This document shows positions 52,535-61,412 of a stretch of 64,000 nucleotides of DNA, piece after piece. The translations under genes were made by a program, and so were the position numbers. Location of the stretch: NCBI RefSeq assembly GCF_016653315.1, contig NZ_NHSH01000057.1, positions 62,001-126,000 on the forward strand, in the 5' to 3' direction. Within the stretch, counting starts at the first letter, position 1, and each line of letters opens with the position of its first letter. The stretch comes from Halochromatium roseum. GTDB taxonomy: Bacteria > Pseudomonadota > Gammaproteobacteria > Chromatiales > Chromatiaceae. The notes under the pieces are model-generated. The model saw nothing but the letters and a program-made list of their open reading frames with translations, ran no database searches and was not told the origin of the DNA.

Positions 52535-53227
52535 ATGAGTCAGATCCATTTCATTGGCGGCGAAAAGGGCGGGGTAGGCAAGTCGGTCCTGTCCCGGCTG
52601 CTGGCCCAGTATTATATCGACCAAGATCTGTCTTTTCGCGCCTTCGACACGGACCGCTCACATGGTGCAATGCTGCGGTTCTACGCAGGCTACACCACGC
52701 CTATCGCACTAGACGACTTCTCCAATGCTGACCAGCTCATGGAGGCCGCGCTGGAACAAGACCAGAACGTGCTTGTGGACTTGGCTGCCCAGACCTCCCG
52801 ACCCCTGTTCCAGTGGATGGATGAGAATGACCTGCTCGGGTTGGCAACAGAGCAGGGTATTGGCGTCATCCTCTGGCACGTAATGGACGACGGCGTCGAC
52901 AGTATCGGGCTGCTAGAACAGTTATTCGAGCAATTTCCAAGCGGCGCCCGCTATGTGGTGGTCAAGAACCTAGGCCGCGGCAAGGACTTCTCCAACTTCG
53001 AGGCTTCGCGAGCACGCGAAAGCGCGACGGCGCTGGCTGCCCCCGTCATCGAGCTGCCCGAGCTACACGCCGCCACGATGCGCAAGGTTGACCACGGCAA
53101 CCTGAGCTTCTGGGCCGCGGCCAACAACACGGAGGCTGGGCTCGGGCTGATGGACCGCCAGCGGGTCAAGGTCTGGATGCGCAAGACCTATCGGCAGTTC
53201 GACGCCATCGCTGAGTCTCTCGCCTAA
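52535..53227 (+). CDS. MinD/ParA-like P-loop ATPase (mobile-element type)
   Basis: 230-residue ATPase with deviant Walker A GGEKGGVGKSVLSRLLAQ, AFDTDRSHGAMLRFYAG, Walker B-like VLVDLAAQTSRP and a C-terminus with FWAAANNTEAGLGLMDRQRV then KVWMRKTYRQF. I recall this class from conjugative or mobilisable elements and genomic islands, where partner genes are variable. No ParB, relaxase or integrase gene is nearby. The ATG at 52535 precedes the P-loop directly. Confidence 0.75.
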   Translation: MSQIHFIGGEKGGVGKSVLSRLLAQYYIDQDLSFRAFDTDRSHGAMLRFYAGYTTPIALDDFSNADQLMEAALEQDQNVLVDLAAQTSRPLFQWMDENDLLGLATEQGIGVILWHVMDDGVDSIGLLEQLFEQFPSGARYVVVKNLGRGKDFSNFEASRARESATALAAPVIELPELHAATMRKVDHGNLSFWAAANNTEAGLGLMDRQRVKVWMRKTYRQFDAIAESLA

Positions 53228-53303
53228 AGCGGGCTACATTACGCGAAATAACGATGTCCACCACAATGGTTGGCAGTGTTTAACTGGACTGGAGGTAAAA
53301 GTA

Positions 53304-53615
53304 ATGGAATTGAATCTGGACCGCGAGAAGTTTGATGAGCATCAGGCCATATTCATCACTGAGATTGTTGAAAAAATCAGAATAAAGGTACAAGAGGCGG
53401 GCTTGCGGGGAGAGTCTTTAGAGGCGCTTACAGCGAACATCGCTTTTAGTATCGCCAGCACTATCGATGACACCTCACTAATAGAACGTGACGGTATTGA
53501 GGTAAAGCCCTATTTGACGTTCCGCACAAGTGAAAACGAACTCCTTCATTGCGGCGAAAATGCGTACACTTATGAGTTTGTTCCGGGCGTCTTACGATCG
53601 CTATTTGAAGGCTAA
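53304..53615 (+). CDS. Protein of unknown function, AT-richer than neighbours
   Basis: 103-residue acidic protein (FITEIVEKIRIKVQEAGL; ALTANIAFSIASTIDD; LHCGENAYTYEFVPGVL). GGAGG lies upstream of the ATG. Its lower GC and use of codons such as ATA and AAA differ from the flanking genes, suggesting acquisition. No family recognised. Confidence 0.55.
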   Translation: MELNLDREKFDEHQAIFITEIVEKIRIKVQEAGLRGESLEALTANIAFSIASTIDDTSLIERDGIEVKPYLTFRTSENELLHCGENAYTYEFVPGVLRSLFEG

Positions 53616-53923
53616 AGATGTGCCACTAACTTGCCGATTTGCACAAGCATCAACGGCAGAAACGGTATCGGCACCAGTGTTGTCGTTGTTGCCGCCCTCG
53701 GCAGCACTCGCATCAAAATCGCCAGACTTGGCTTGGTTACCGAGCTCGGCATTGCCGCGCTATTGTTCGCAGAGTGGCTCCCTACACCGCTCTCAATTCT
53801 GCTCTCGGTGCCGCGCTGCCTGATCGATACAGGCGACGGTCTGGATGCTGACTGACATGCAGGCACGCCCGGCCGGGCAGGCTGTGGCCTTGGATAAACT
53901 TGGTCTTCCGCTGGAAAATGAAA
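53616..53923. other. Gap with no recognisable gene
   Basis: This 308-bp stretch has short open frames on both strands, none with a family motif or convincing start. It ends at the tRNA-Arg terminator. No direct repeat of the tRNA 3' end was found in it by eye. Confidence 0.5.
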
Positions 53924-53960
53924 AAAGGCCTAGCATCTGGTGGATGCTAAGCCTTTGATT
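53922..53960 (-). terminator. Rho-independent terminator after tRNA-Arg
   Basis: On the minus strand AAAGGCTTAGCATCC-ACCA-GATGCTAGGCCTTTTTT forms a long stem with one or two mismatches followed by a T-run. It begins 5-10 bp after the tRNA 3' end. Confidence 0.85.
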
Positions 53961-53964
53961 TTTA

Positions 53965-54041
53965 TGGCGCGCCCGGAAGGATTCGAACCTCCGACCACCT
54001 GGTTCGTAGCCAGGTACTCTATCCAGCTGAGCTACGGGCGC
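53965..54041 (-). tRNA. tRNA-Arg (anticodon ACG)
   Basis: 77-nt cloverleaf on the minus strand: acceptor GCGCCCG pairs with CGGGCGC, D-arm GCTCAGCTGGATAGAGT, anticodon stem-loop CCTGGCTACGAACCAGG with ACG, T-arm GGAGGTTCGAATCCTTC, encoded CCA. A34 is expected to be deaminated to inosine to read CGN codons. Confidence 0.98.
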
Positions 54042-54238
54042 GATGAGCAGATAATTATGTTTACTGCGCGCGGAGATGTCAAGCATTTGTTGTAGGTTGA
54101 TCAGCGCAGTCCTGATTTCCTGATTGTTGCTCGGACCACAGTTTGGCCTTGCATCCTGTATCCTTGACAAGTTTTAGAAGAGCGGCGCTTGAAGGCGCTC
54201 GCTTGAGAATGACCTAGAAAACGGCTTGGAGGGTTCTG

Positions 54239-54595
54239 ATGCGTCTGGTGTTGATCGCCCTCGCGGGTCTCTGGGCCGTGGGAGCACTGGTTACCTTTTT
54301 GCAGACGCGCGATCGGCCGACCGATGCGAAGCTGAGCGCTGCCTATTTGGTGGGCTGGCCGGCGCTGTTGGTGCTGATGTATATCAATCAGCCGGTGCCC
54401 TTGTGGGTCTCTGTCCCGGTCTTCTTTGGCTTTATCCCTTGGTTCTTGGCTGGGCCGCACCTCTGGGGCATCTTGAAGGAGCCGAGTCGGATCAAGCCAG
54501 GCGAGGTTGTCGGTATCCCGCTCGGCTACTGGAAGTGGGGTGGGCTCGCCGCGGTGCTGTTGGGCATCCTGTTCGATGTCCTCGTCCGCCCTTGA
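54239..54595 (+). CDS. Small membrane protein of unknown function
   Basis: 118 residues with three or four TM helices (LVLIALAGLWAVGALVTFL; AYLVGWPALLVLMYI; LWVSVPVFFGFIPWFLAG; GGLAAVLLGILFDVLV). No known motif. GGAGG lies about 9 nt before the ATG. It precedes mazG by 56 bp and may share its transcript. Confidence 0.7.
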   Translation: MRLVLIALAGLWAVGALVTFLQTRDRPTDAKLSAAYLVGWPALLVLMYINQPVPLWVSVPVFFGFIPWFLAGPHLWGILKEPSRIKPGEVVGIPLGYWKWGGLAAVLLGILFDVLVRP

Positions 54596-54651
54596 GCCAA
54601 GCAACGCGAAGCCGATCGCCGCGCGCGACCATTGAGTTTTAAGACAGTCTT

Positions 54652-55479
54652 ATGAGCAATCCCCCGAACAATCAGCCACCCCAGGACATCCGCAGGATTG
54701 AGGCGCTGCTGCAAATCGTTGCGCGCTTGCGCGACCCTGAGCACGGCTGCCCTTGGGATCTCAAGCAGACCATGCGCAGCATCCTGCCGTTCACACTCGA
54801 GGAGGCCTATGAGGTCGCCGAGGCGATTGAGAACGACGATATGCCGGAGCTGCGCGAGGAACTGGGTGATCTGCTGTTCCAGGTGGCGATCTATTCGCGC
54901 ATGGCCGAGGAGCAGGACGCCTTCAGCTTCGAGGATGTCATCGAGGCGATCTGCGACAAGATGATCCGTCGCCATCCGCATGTGTTCGGCGATGTGCGTG
55001 TCGAGTCCGAGGCCGAAGTGCGGGCGAACTGGGAGCGCATGAAGGCGGACGAGCGTGAGGCCAAGCACGAGCGTCCTCACATTAGCGTGCTCGATGGCGT
55101 CGCGCAAGCGCTGCCGGCCTTGGTGCGCGCCGAGAAGCTGCAGAAGCGCGCTGCAAACGTTGGATTCGATCTCGACGACCTTGATCATGTGGTCAAGAAG
55201 ATCCGGGAAGAGCTTGAGGAATGCGAGGAGACCTTCGCCGAGCACGCCGATCCGACTGAGCGCGTGCACGAGGTCGGTGACCTGCTGTTCTCCTGCGTTA
55301 ATCTCGCTCGCCACCTGGGCGTCGATGCCGAGCAGGCGCTGCGTGCGGCCAACCATCGTTTCGAACGGCGCTTTCAGCGCATCGAGGTCTGCCTACGCGC
55401 CGCTGGGCAGGTGCCAGCGCACTCTCAACGTGCCGAGATGGATCGGCTGTGGGAGATCATCAAGAACGAACAACATTGA
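54652..55479 (+). CDS. mazG: Nucleoside triphosphate pyrophosphohydrolase MazG
   Basis: Hydrolyses (d)NTPs to NMP and pyrophosphate, a house-cleaning enzyme. 275 residues with two MazG domains: the catalytic-type N-terminal one begins LLQIVARLRDPEHGCPWDLK, FTLEEAYEVAEAIEN and ELREELGDLLFQVAIYSRM; the C-terminal one contains IREELEECEETFAEH and EVGDLLFSCVNLARH. Both carry the EExxE/ExxD metal pattern. Confidence 0.96.
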   Translation: MSNPPNNQPPQDIRRIEALLQIVARLRDPEHGCPWDLKQTMRSILPFTLEEAYEVAEAIENDDMPELREELGDLLFQVAIYSRMAEEQDAFSFEDVIEAICDKMIRRHPHVFGDVRVESEAEVRANWERMKADEREAKHERPHISVLDGVAQALPALVRAEKLQKRAANVGFDLDDLDHVVKKIREELEECEETFAEHADPTERVHEVGDLLFSCVNLARHLGVDAEQALRAANHRFERRFQRIEVCLRAAGQVPAHSQRAEMDRLWEIIKNEQH

Positions 55480-55601
55480 ACGCCGACAGTGCACAGTCGT
55501 TTCGGCCCAGACCAGGCTCAGATCTGTCTCAGGCTTGCCTCAAATTTCCTCTGGCGCCGGTTCCTTGGAGACGATTGAGAGGCTGATGAGGTGATCTTCC
55601 G

Positions 55602-56456
55602 ATGAGCTTTCTCGCGCGCATCAACGAGTGCAATCGCTGGGCGCCCGGCGATTACATGCCCTTCATCGTCGACGGCGAACGGCTCGGCATGGCGCGCATT
55701 GAGTTTGCCAGAGCCCTTTGCGAGCTGGACGACCAGGCGTTCGCCCTAGAGAGCGCTGGGCTGCGCTGGGCGGGCGCGCCGAGCGGTTTTGATGCGCGGA
55801 CCGACGCGATGCACGCGCTTTGCGACGAGCTGATCGCGCGCGGACTAATCAGCCATCAACATGGCGAGCAGTATCCGGTCACAGCCGGCCGTCGTGAGGA
55901 TGCGCGGTTCCTGATTGATCGCGCCTGTGCCCCTTACTTCGGCGTCCGCGCCTTCGGGCAGCATATCAATGGCTTTGTCCGTCGCCCAGCGGGGATCATG
56001 ATGTGGATTGCTCGGCGCTCAGCGGACCGCCGCGTCTACCCAAATCGCCTCGATAATATGGTGGCCGGCGGCCTGCCTTGGGGCATCGCGCTGCGTGATA
56101 ACCTGCGCAAGGAGTGCGCAGAAGAGGCGGGGATGTCCGCTGAGCTTGCCGATCGCGCCATCGCGGTTGGGGCCATTACCTATTGTCGAGCCTCCAAACG
56201 CGGCCTCAAGCCAGACGTGATGTATTGCTACGATCTGGAGCTGCCCGCAGAGTTTGAGCCATGCTGCCAAGATGGCGAGGTGGCCGGCTTCGAGCTGCTG
56301 CCGATCGAGCAGGTGGCTGAGATCGTCCGCGACACCGACGCGTTCAAGCTCAACTGCAATCTGGTCATCATCGATTTCCTCGTGCGCCATGGCGTGCTAA
56401 CCCCCGAACATCCCGACTATCTGGAGATCGTCCAACGGCTGCGCTCGCTGGCCTGA
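55602..56456 (+). CDS. DUF4743-Nudix hydrolase
   Basis: 284-residue two-domain protein: N-terminal DUF4743 (FIVDGERLGMARIEFARAL) and a C-terminal Nudix domain with the box GGLPWGIALRDNLRKECAEE followed by AGM, matching G-x5-E-x7-REUXEEXGU in spacing apart from Ala/Ile for the first Glu region. Related proteins in plants and fungi sit with thiamine pyrophosphokinase and act on damaged thiamine diphosphates; that substrate here is inference. Confidence 0.85.
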   Translation: MSFLARINECNRWAPGDYMPFIVDGERLGMARIEFARALCELDDQAFALESAGLRWAGAPSGFDARTDAMHALCDELIARGLISHQHGEQYPVTAGRREDARFLIDRACAPYFGVRAFGQHINGFVRRPAGIMMWIARRSADRRVYPNRLDNMVAGGLPWGIALRDNLRKECAEEAGMSAELADRAIAVGAITYCRASKRGLKPDVMYCYDLELPAEFEPCCQDGEVAGFELLPIEQVAEIVRDTDAFKLNCNLVIIDFLVRHGVLTPEHPDYLEIVQRLRSLA

Positions 56457-56519
56457 TGGCGGCAGGAGCTCCAGCCCATCCCTTCGTCTCCGGCAACACT
56501 CTTGAGTCTTGAGGGCACT

Positions 56520-57749
56520 ATGAGCATTCAGTTTGGCATTCCGCGTCGGCAATCGGTTCAGGTCATGATCGGCGGGCTTGCGGTCGGCGGCGACGCGCCG
56601 GTGCGCGTGCAGTCGATGACCAACACCGATACCGCCGATATCGAGTCCACCGTGGCCCAATGCGCCGAGCTGGCCCGCGCCGGCTCTGAGTTCGTGCGCA
56701 TCACGGTCAACAACGAGACCGCTGCGGCCGCGGTGCCACGGATTCGTGATCGCCTTGAGGCGATGGGCTCGCCGGTGCCATTGATCGGTGATTTTCACTT
56801 CAATGGACACCGCTTGCTGACCGACTATCCGGCCTGTGCCGAGGCGCTCGCTAAGTATCGGATCAACCCCGGCAATGTCGGCCGTGGCGAGAAGCGTGAT
56901 ACCCAGTTCGCGACCATGATCGAGATCGCCTGCCGCTACGATCGGCCTGTGCGCATCGGCGTCAACTGGGGCAGCCTTGACCCGGAGCTGATCGCGCGGA
57001 TGATGGATGCGAATGCGCGCTCCGAGAATCCCCGTTCTGCTGAGGAGGTGATGCGCGAGGCAATGGTTGAATCCGCGGTGGGCAGTGCGCTGCGTGCCGA
57101 GGAACTCGGACTTGGCCGCGACCACATCATCCTCTCTTGCAAGATGAGTGGCGTGCAGGATCTGATCGCGGTCTACCGAATGCTCGCCGCGCGCAGCGAC
57201 CACGCACTGCATCTCGGCTTGACCGAGGCAGGCATGGGATCGAAAGGTATCGTCGCCTCAACGGCAGCGCTGTCGGTGATCCTGCAGGAGGGGATTGGCG
57301 ATACCATCCGCGTCTCCTTGACTCCGGCTCCAGGCGAATCTCGCACCCGCGAGGTGGTGGTGGCACAGGAGATCCTACAGACCATGGGAATGCGCTCGTT
57401 TGCCCCCATGGTTACCGCGTGCCCGGGATGCGGTCGGACCACGAGCACCGTGTTTCAGGAGCTGGCCGAAGATATTCAGGGCTATCTGCGTGATCAGATG
57501 CCGATCTGGCGCGAGACCTATCCTGGGGTCGAGACCTTGCAGGTGGCCGTGATGGGCTGCGTGGTCAACGGCCCCGGCGAAAGCAAGCATGCCAACATCG
57601 GCATCAGCCTGCCGGGTACGGGTGAGCAACCCTCAGCGCCGGTCTACATCGATGGCGAGAAGGTCACCACGCTGAAAGGGCCGGATATCGCTGAACGCTT
57701 TAAGACGATGGTGAACGAGTACATCAGCGAGCGTTTCGGGGCTCGATAA
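56520..57749 (+). CDS. ispG: (E)-4-hydroxy-3-methylbut-2-enyl-diphosphate synthase IspG
   Basis: Fe-S enzyme of the MEP isoprenoid pathway, which supplies carotenoid, bacteriochlorophyll-tail and quinone precursors. 409 residues: TIM-barrel part with [48 protein letters not shown]; cluster Cys in [13 protein letters not shown] and [19 protein letters not shown]. The ATG at 56520 has GAGGG 5 nt upstream; an ATG-like reading 18 bp earlier is less likely. Confidence 0.97.
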   Translation: MSIQFGIPRRQSVQVMIGGLAVGGDAPVRVQSMTNTDTADIESTVAQCAELARAGSEFVRITVNNETAAAAVPRIRDRLEAMGSPVPLIGDFHFNGHRLLTDYPACAEALAKYRINPGNVGRGEKRDTQFATMIEIACRYDRPVRIGVNWGSLDPELIARMMDANARSENPRSAEEVMREAMVESAVGSALRAEELGLGRDHIILSCKMSGVQDLIAVYRMLAARSDHALHLGLTEAGMGSKGIVASTAALSVILQEGIGDTIRVSLTPAPGESRTREVVVAQEILQTMGMRSFAPMVTACPGCGRTTSTVFQELAEDIQGYLRDQMPIWRETYPGVETLQVAVMGCVVNGPGESKHANIGISLPGTGEQPSAPVYIDGEKVTTLKGPDIAERFKTMVNEYISERFGAR

Positions 57750-57781
57750 TCTCGTCGGCTAAGCAGCTCCCGACCCGTTAT

Positions 57782-57820
57782 CCATGGTGCATGTCCATGG
57801 TGCATGTCCATGGCGCACGA
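57782..57820 (+). repeat. Three 13-bp direct repeats
   Basis: CCATGGTGCATGT occurs twice in tandem and a third copy is slightly changed (CCATGGCGCACGA), just upstream of the GlcG/HbpS-like gene. It may be an operator array or simple slippage. Confidence 0.85.
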
Positions 57821-57852
57821 CCACCAAGACGTTAACTGCGGAGAGACGATTA

Positions 57853-58362
57853 ATGAAGAAAACGGTACTGGCCGCCTCAACCCTTGCCATCGCACTGGCG
57901 GGGAGCTTATCGACCAGCGTTGCGTTTGCGGCTGATGATCCGATGATGGTATCGGTGAAACGCCTGTCTCTGACGACGGCACAGCAGATCGCTCAGGCCA
58001 CCATCGACGCCTGCCGTGAGAAGGGGATTCAGATCGGTGTTACCGTCGTCGACCGCGACGGCGTCATCCAGGCCCAGCTGCGCGATACCATCGCCTCACC
58101 AATCACCGTTCCGATCAGCTATAAGAAGGCCTATACCGCCGCCAACTTCAATGCCGCGACCTCGGCACTCGAGCCGCGCGCAGACACCGCTGTTGGGCGC
58201 CAAGACTTCTTGGTCATGTCGGCCGGTGGGCTGCCAATCCAGGTCAGCGGTGCCTTGATCGGCGGCGTCGGTGTGAGTGGTGCACCTGCCGGCGAGACCG
58301 ACGAGGAATGCGCACAGGCCGGCGTGGATGCGGTTCAGGATGATCTTGAAATGGCGATGTAG
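57853..58362 (+). CDS. Periplasmic GlcG/HbpS-family protein
   Basis: 169-residue exported protein: signal peptide LAASTLAIALAGSLSTSVAFA, then the compact GlcG/HbpS domain (RLSLTTAQQIAQATIDACRE, GVTVVDRDGVIQAQLRD, GLPIQVSGALIGGVGVSGAP, AQAGVDAV). HbpS-type members bind heme or redox cofactors; others accompany oxidases. GGAGA lies before the ATG at 57853. The next genes (DUF302 and cytochrome c) are convergent with it. Confidence 0.85.
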   Translation: MKKTVLAASTLAIALAGSLSTSVAFAADDPMMVSVKRLSLTTAQQIAQATIDACREKGIQIGVTVVDRDGVIQAQLRDTIASPITVPISYKKAYTAANFNAATSALEPRADTAVGRQDFLVMSAGGLPIQVSGALIGGVGVSGAPAGETDEECAQAGVDAVQDDLEMAM

Positions 58363-58438
58363 CAGACTCGCAGATTACTGCGCTGGGCCGACCAACAGGT
58401 CGGCCCACAATCACCCGATCAGTGCGCGGCTCGCAATG

Positions 58439-58960
58439 TTAGAAATTGCCGGTTGCCCCGGCGGTGATGATCGAGAGCATCTCGCCGTTGATGGTGATCG
58501 CAATCGCCTGCAGCTCCGCTGGGAGTTCGTAGGCGTTGATGATCATGTCGAGATTAAGCATCTCGAGCCAATGGCGCCCATCATTATCCTCGATCAGTGC
58601 AATCGAGCAGGGCATGTAGGCGGCGTAGATGGTGTTGAATCGCACCATCTTGATGGCATCTTCGGGCCGACAGAACTGGAAGATCTCCAGCCTCGGCGAC
58701 TCGAGGCCGCGCGCTTCGAGCTCGGCGCCGACGTTTTGATGGCCGACCAGTTTCATATTCAGCTCGACCGCCTTGGAATTCATCGCGTCGATGGCGTCGT
58801 CTGGACTCACTCCATCCGCAAGACCGATCTTCAGCACTGTTTGACCAATCTCGTACATATTGACTTCAGGCGCATTAGCAACCTCAGAGGCCAAGACGAT
58901 CGGCAGCGAGAATGGTAACAGACACAACAATGCGGCCGAAGCAAGGGTGCGTTTGAGCAT
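58439..58960 (-). CDS. DUF302-family exported protein
   Basis: 173 residues with a signal peptide (TLASAALLCLLPFSLPIVLA) and a DUF302-like domain (DAIDAMNSKAVELNMKLVGH; LEIFQFCRPEDAIKMV; MPCSIALIEDNDGRHWLEML; AIAITINGEMLSIITAG). DUF302 proteins are common near redox and sulfur genes, but their function is unknown. It follows the cytochrome c gene on the same strand, 48 bp away. Confidence 0.85.
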   Translation of the reverse strand: MLKRTLASAALLCLLPFSLPIVLASEVANAPEVNMYEIGQTVLKIGLADGVSPDDAIDAMNSKAVELNMKLVGHQNVGAELEARGLESPRLEIFQFCRPEDAIKMVRFNTIYAAYMPCSIALIEDNDGRHWLEMLNLDMIINAYELPAELQAIAITINGEMLSIITAGATGNF

Positions 58961-59008
58961 GGGCAGAACTCCTTGGGTGTTCATCCGCGAGCGCTGAAGC
59001 AGCTCGGG

Positions 59009-59713
59009 TTAATCGTCGTTATCGTTGTCATCATCGTCATCGTCGCCGCCGCCGAGATCATCATCGAGCGATGCGACGAAGGCGAGGATGTCGAGCAGTT
59101 CGTCCTCCTCGTAGGCAGCGAAGGTCTCGTCTTCAGGGTCATCGGCGTGGATGCGCTCGCCGTTCTTGAACAGGGCGATCTGGCGCAAGAGATATTCGTA
59201 GTACTGACCTCGCAGCGGCGGCGAATCCTTGCGTGATTTGCCCTGAGCCTTGCGTCCATGACAGCTCTTGCAATCGTATTTGTAGAGCTTCCGACCCGAG
59301 CGGGCGCTTCCTTCTTCCGGCCCCGGCACATCAAGCTCGATATCGAGATCGGAGATATAACCAGCCAGGTCCATCAGGTCTCGGTCATTTGCCGTCTTCA
59401 GACCACCAACCACGAGCATGGCGTCGTAGCCGCGCGCACCGGTCTGGTAGTCGCGCAGCGCGTTCACCAGGTAATACTCGGGGAGCCCAGCAAGCCGCGG
59501 GTATTTGCCGCCCAGGATGCCCTGGCCGCGTTGACCGTGACAGAGCGCACATTGGCGAAACATTACCTCGCCAGCGGCGAGGTCTGGCTCATAGTCGTCT
59601 AGGGCCTCGTTGCGGGCCTCGTTATCGTCAGCGGCCTGCGCCGGCAAGGTCATTGCCATCAAGGCCAGTGGAACCGCAACTAGCGCGGCGAGAAGCGAAC
59701 GCGTCAGCGACAT
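59009..59713 (-). CDS. Diheme cytochrome c (c4/c553-like) with acidic tail
   Basis: Periplasmic 234-residue cytochrome with signal peptide (LLAALVAVPLALMAMTLPAQA) and two heme sites: CALCHGQRGQGILGG near residue 56 and CKSCHGRKAQGKSR near 148. Distal Met candidates lie in YDAMLVVGG and further on. Its C-terminus is an Asp/Asn/Gly run of about 18 residues (from DDDLGGG), rare in this family, which could be a docking or metal-binding patch. GGAG precedes the ATG at 59713. Confidence 0.92.
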   Translation of the reverse strand: MSLTRSLLAALVAVPLALMAMTLPAQAADDNEARNEALDDYEPDLAAGEVMFRQCALCHGQRGQGILGGKYPRLAGLPEYYLVNALRDYQTGARGYDAMLVVGGLKTANDRDLMDLAGYISDLDIELDVPGPEEGSARSGRKLYKYDCKSCHGRKAQGKSRKDSPPLRGQYYEYLLRQIALFKNGERIHADDPEDETFAAYEEDELLDILAFVASLDDDLGGGDDDDDDNDNDD

Positions 59714-59982
59714 CGAAACTTGCTCCGTTCTCTCTTTGGTAGGGCTTCGCCTGGGCGAAGCTTGAGAAGGTCTCGTGCGTGAATAGGTCGAGCCTTCATC
59801 GTTGTTTTCGGCACGACTAACATAGGCGATTGCTTGGGGTGCTGCAACCGCGTTCATAACCATGAAATGCGTATTGGATAAACCGCTCAGTCTGCACCGA
59901 TTGGGATCGACACCGGCAATCCGGTGCCGTCGATGGCGATGGTGCGGGCCTACGCTGATCGGCGCTGAGTGATCGATCTCGC

Positions 59983-61338
59983 TCAAGCGCGATCGTCATG
60001 TAACTGGCGCGCGACAGCCTCGCCGACGCGCCGACCGCTGCTCAGCGCCCAATGGATCGATGGCGGCGCAGTAAGCTCACCACAGACCCAAACCTGCTCA
60101 GCAACTGGCTGCACGGTGTCAGATGTGCTTGCTGCAGTGACAGGCGGAGCCTGCACCGGGAGCGCGTCGTCGATGCGATAAATCGCGAGTCGGCACCAAT
60201 CCTCAACCGCATTGCCGAACCAGGAACGCAACTGCTGCTGAACCAATGGCGCCAGCTGCTCAGGAGCGCGCTCATGCCCAAAGCAGTTGACGCTTACCAA
60301 GGCCTGTCCGGGCGGTGCATAGGCTGGCGCGAGGTTGCTCGGGCAGAGCAGGCTGTTGATGGGGCCTTGGCCGTTGCCGTCAAGCACCAGATAAGGGCCA
60401 TCAATTGGCGCCACCGGCGCCGCGAAGTAGAAGCAGGTCGTGCCGCGCGTCGGTGGTGCCGGTCGGCCGAGCAGGCGGGCGGACTCTCGCCCTTGAGTGG
60501 CCAGGATGACGGCCTTGGCAGGGCAGAGCGAACCATCGCTGAGGACAACCCCAGCCCCATTCCCTGCAGCCCGATCGGACGCGATCAGGCGCTCGACCTT
60601 GCGCCCCAGCTCGATGGTCTCTGGGGGAAGCCGCTGCGCAAGCTGCAGCGGTATCTGCGCCATCCCCTCAGCCGGTAGCGCAGTGTCGCCGAGCGCAAAG
60701 GCGCGAAACACAAACTCGAAGGTCCGGCTCGAGACATTCAACGCTGGCTCGAAGAAGACGCCGGCAAAGAACGGCTTAAAGAAGCGCTGAATGATGCGCT
60801 CTGAGAATCCAAGCTCACGCAGCAGCGTGAGCGCTGAGGTTTCGGGTCGGCCGTAAAGGGCCTCGAGATCGCCGCGGATGGCTCGTTGGCGCAGGCGCAG
60901 CAAACGTAGCTTGTCGGTCAGATGACCGACCGGGGATAGCAGCATCTCAGGCAAGCGCTCTGGATGCCGCCAAATGTCGCTCACGCGATGGAAGCGATTG
61001 CCGATGCGTACCTGGGCGCCGGGATAGAACGAGCGCAGGTCGAGTGCAGCATAATCGAGCTGCCGTTGCGCCTCCGGATACCAGGTCTGCAAGACCTGAA
61101 AGCCGCGATCGAGTTTGAAACCCTCGACCTGGTCGGTCGCGATACGACCGCCGATGCGGTCGCTGGCCTCTAGGAGGCGGTAGCTGATCTTGGACTCATG
61201 CAGTGCGCGCGCACAGGCCAAGCCGCTTAATCCTGCGCCGATAATGATGACATCCGCGTTCAAGTAATTCTCCAATAGAAGCTTTGCCTGAGCAGGCTTG
61301 GCTTGAGCATGTTTGGCCTCCGCATGCTTGGTATGCAT
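59983..61338 (-). CDS. FAD-dependent oxidoreductase (amine oxidase/phytoene desaturase-like)
   Basis: 451-residue flavoprotein. The dinucleotide motif VIIIGAGLSGLACARALHE is followed by LLEASDRIGGRIATDQVEG and FKLDRGFQVLQTWYPEAQ; the C-terminus has VWVCGELTAPPSIHWALSSG then RRVGEAVARQL, the FAD motif of this superfamily. Related proteins in phototrophs and cyanobacteria are annotated as amine oxidase or carotenoid desaturase relatives without proven substrate. The N-terminal 20 residues (KHAEAKHAQAKPAQAK) are repetitive, so the true start may be the Met or GTG nearer ADVIIIG. Confidence 0.85.
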   Translation of the reverse strand: MHTKHAEAKHAQAKPAQAKLLLENYLNADVIIIGAGLSGLACARALHESKISYRLLEASDRIGGRIATDQVEGFKLDRGFQVLQTWYPEAQRQLDYAALDLRSFYPGAQVRIGNRFHRVSDIWRHPERLPEMLLSPVGHLTDKLRLLRLRQRAIRGDLEALYGRPETSALTLLRELGFSERIIQRFFKPFFAGVFFEPALNVSSRTFEFVFRAFALGDTALPAEGMAQIPLQLAQRLPPETIELGRKVERLIASDRAAGNGAGVVLSDGSLCPAKAVILATQGRESARLLGRPAPPTRGTTCFYFAAPVAPIDGPYLVLDGNGQGPINSLLCPSNLAPAYAPPGQALVSVNCFGHERAPEQLAPLVQQQLRSWFGNAVEDWCRLAIYRIDDALPVQAPPVTAASTSDTVQPVAEQVWVCGELTAPPSIHWALSSGRRVGEAVARQLHDDRA

Positions 61339-61412
61339 CTGATGCAGATGATGACTGTGCGGCGCGCGGGCTCGACGTCAGTGCAGGCTGACCAGGAGTG
61401 AGTGATCAGGAG

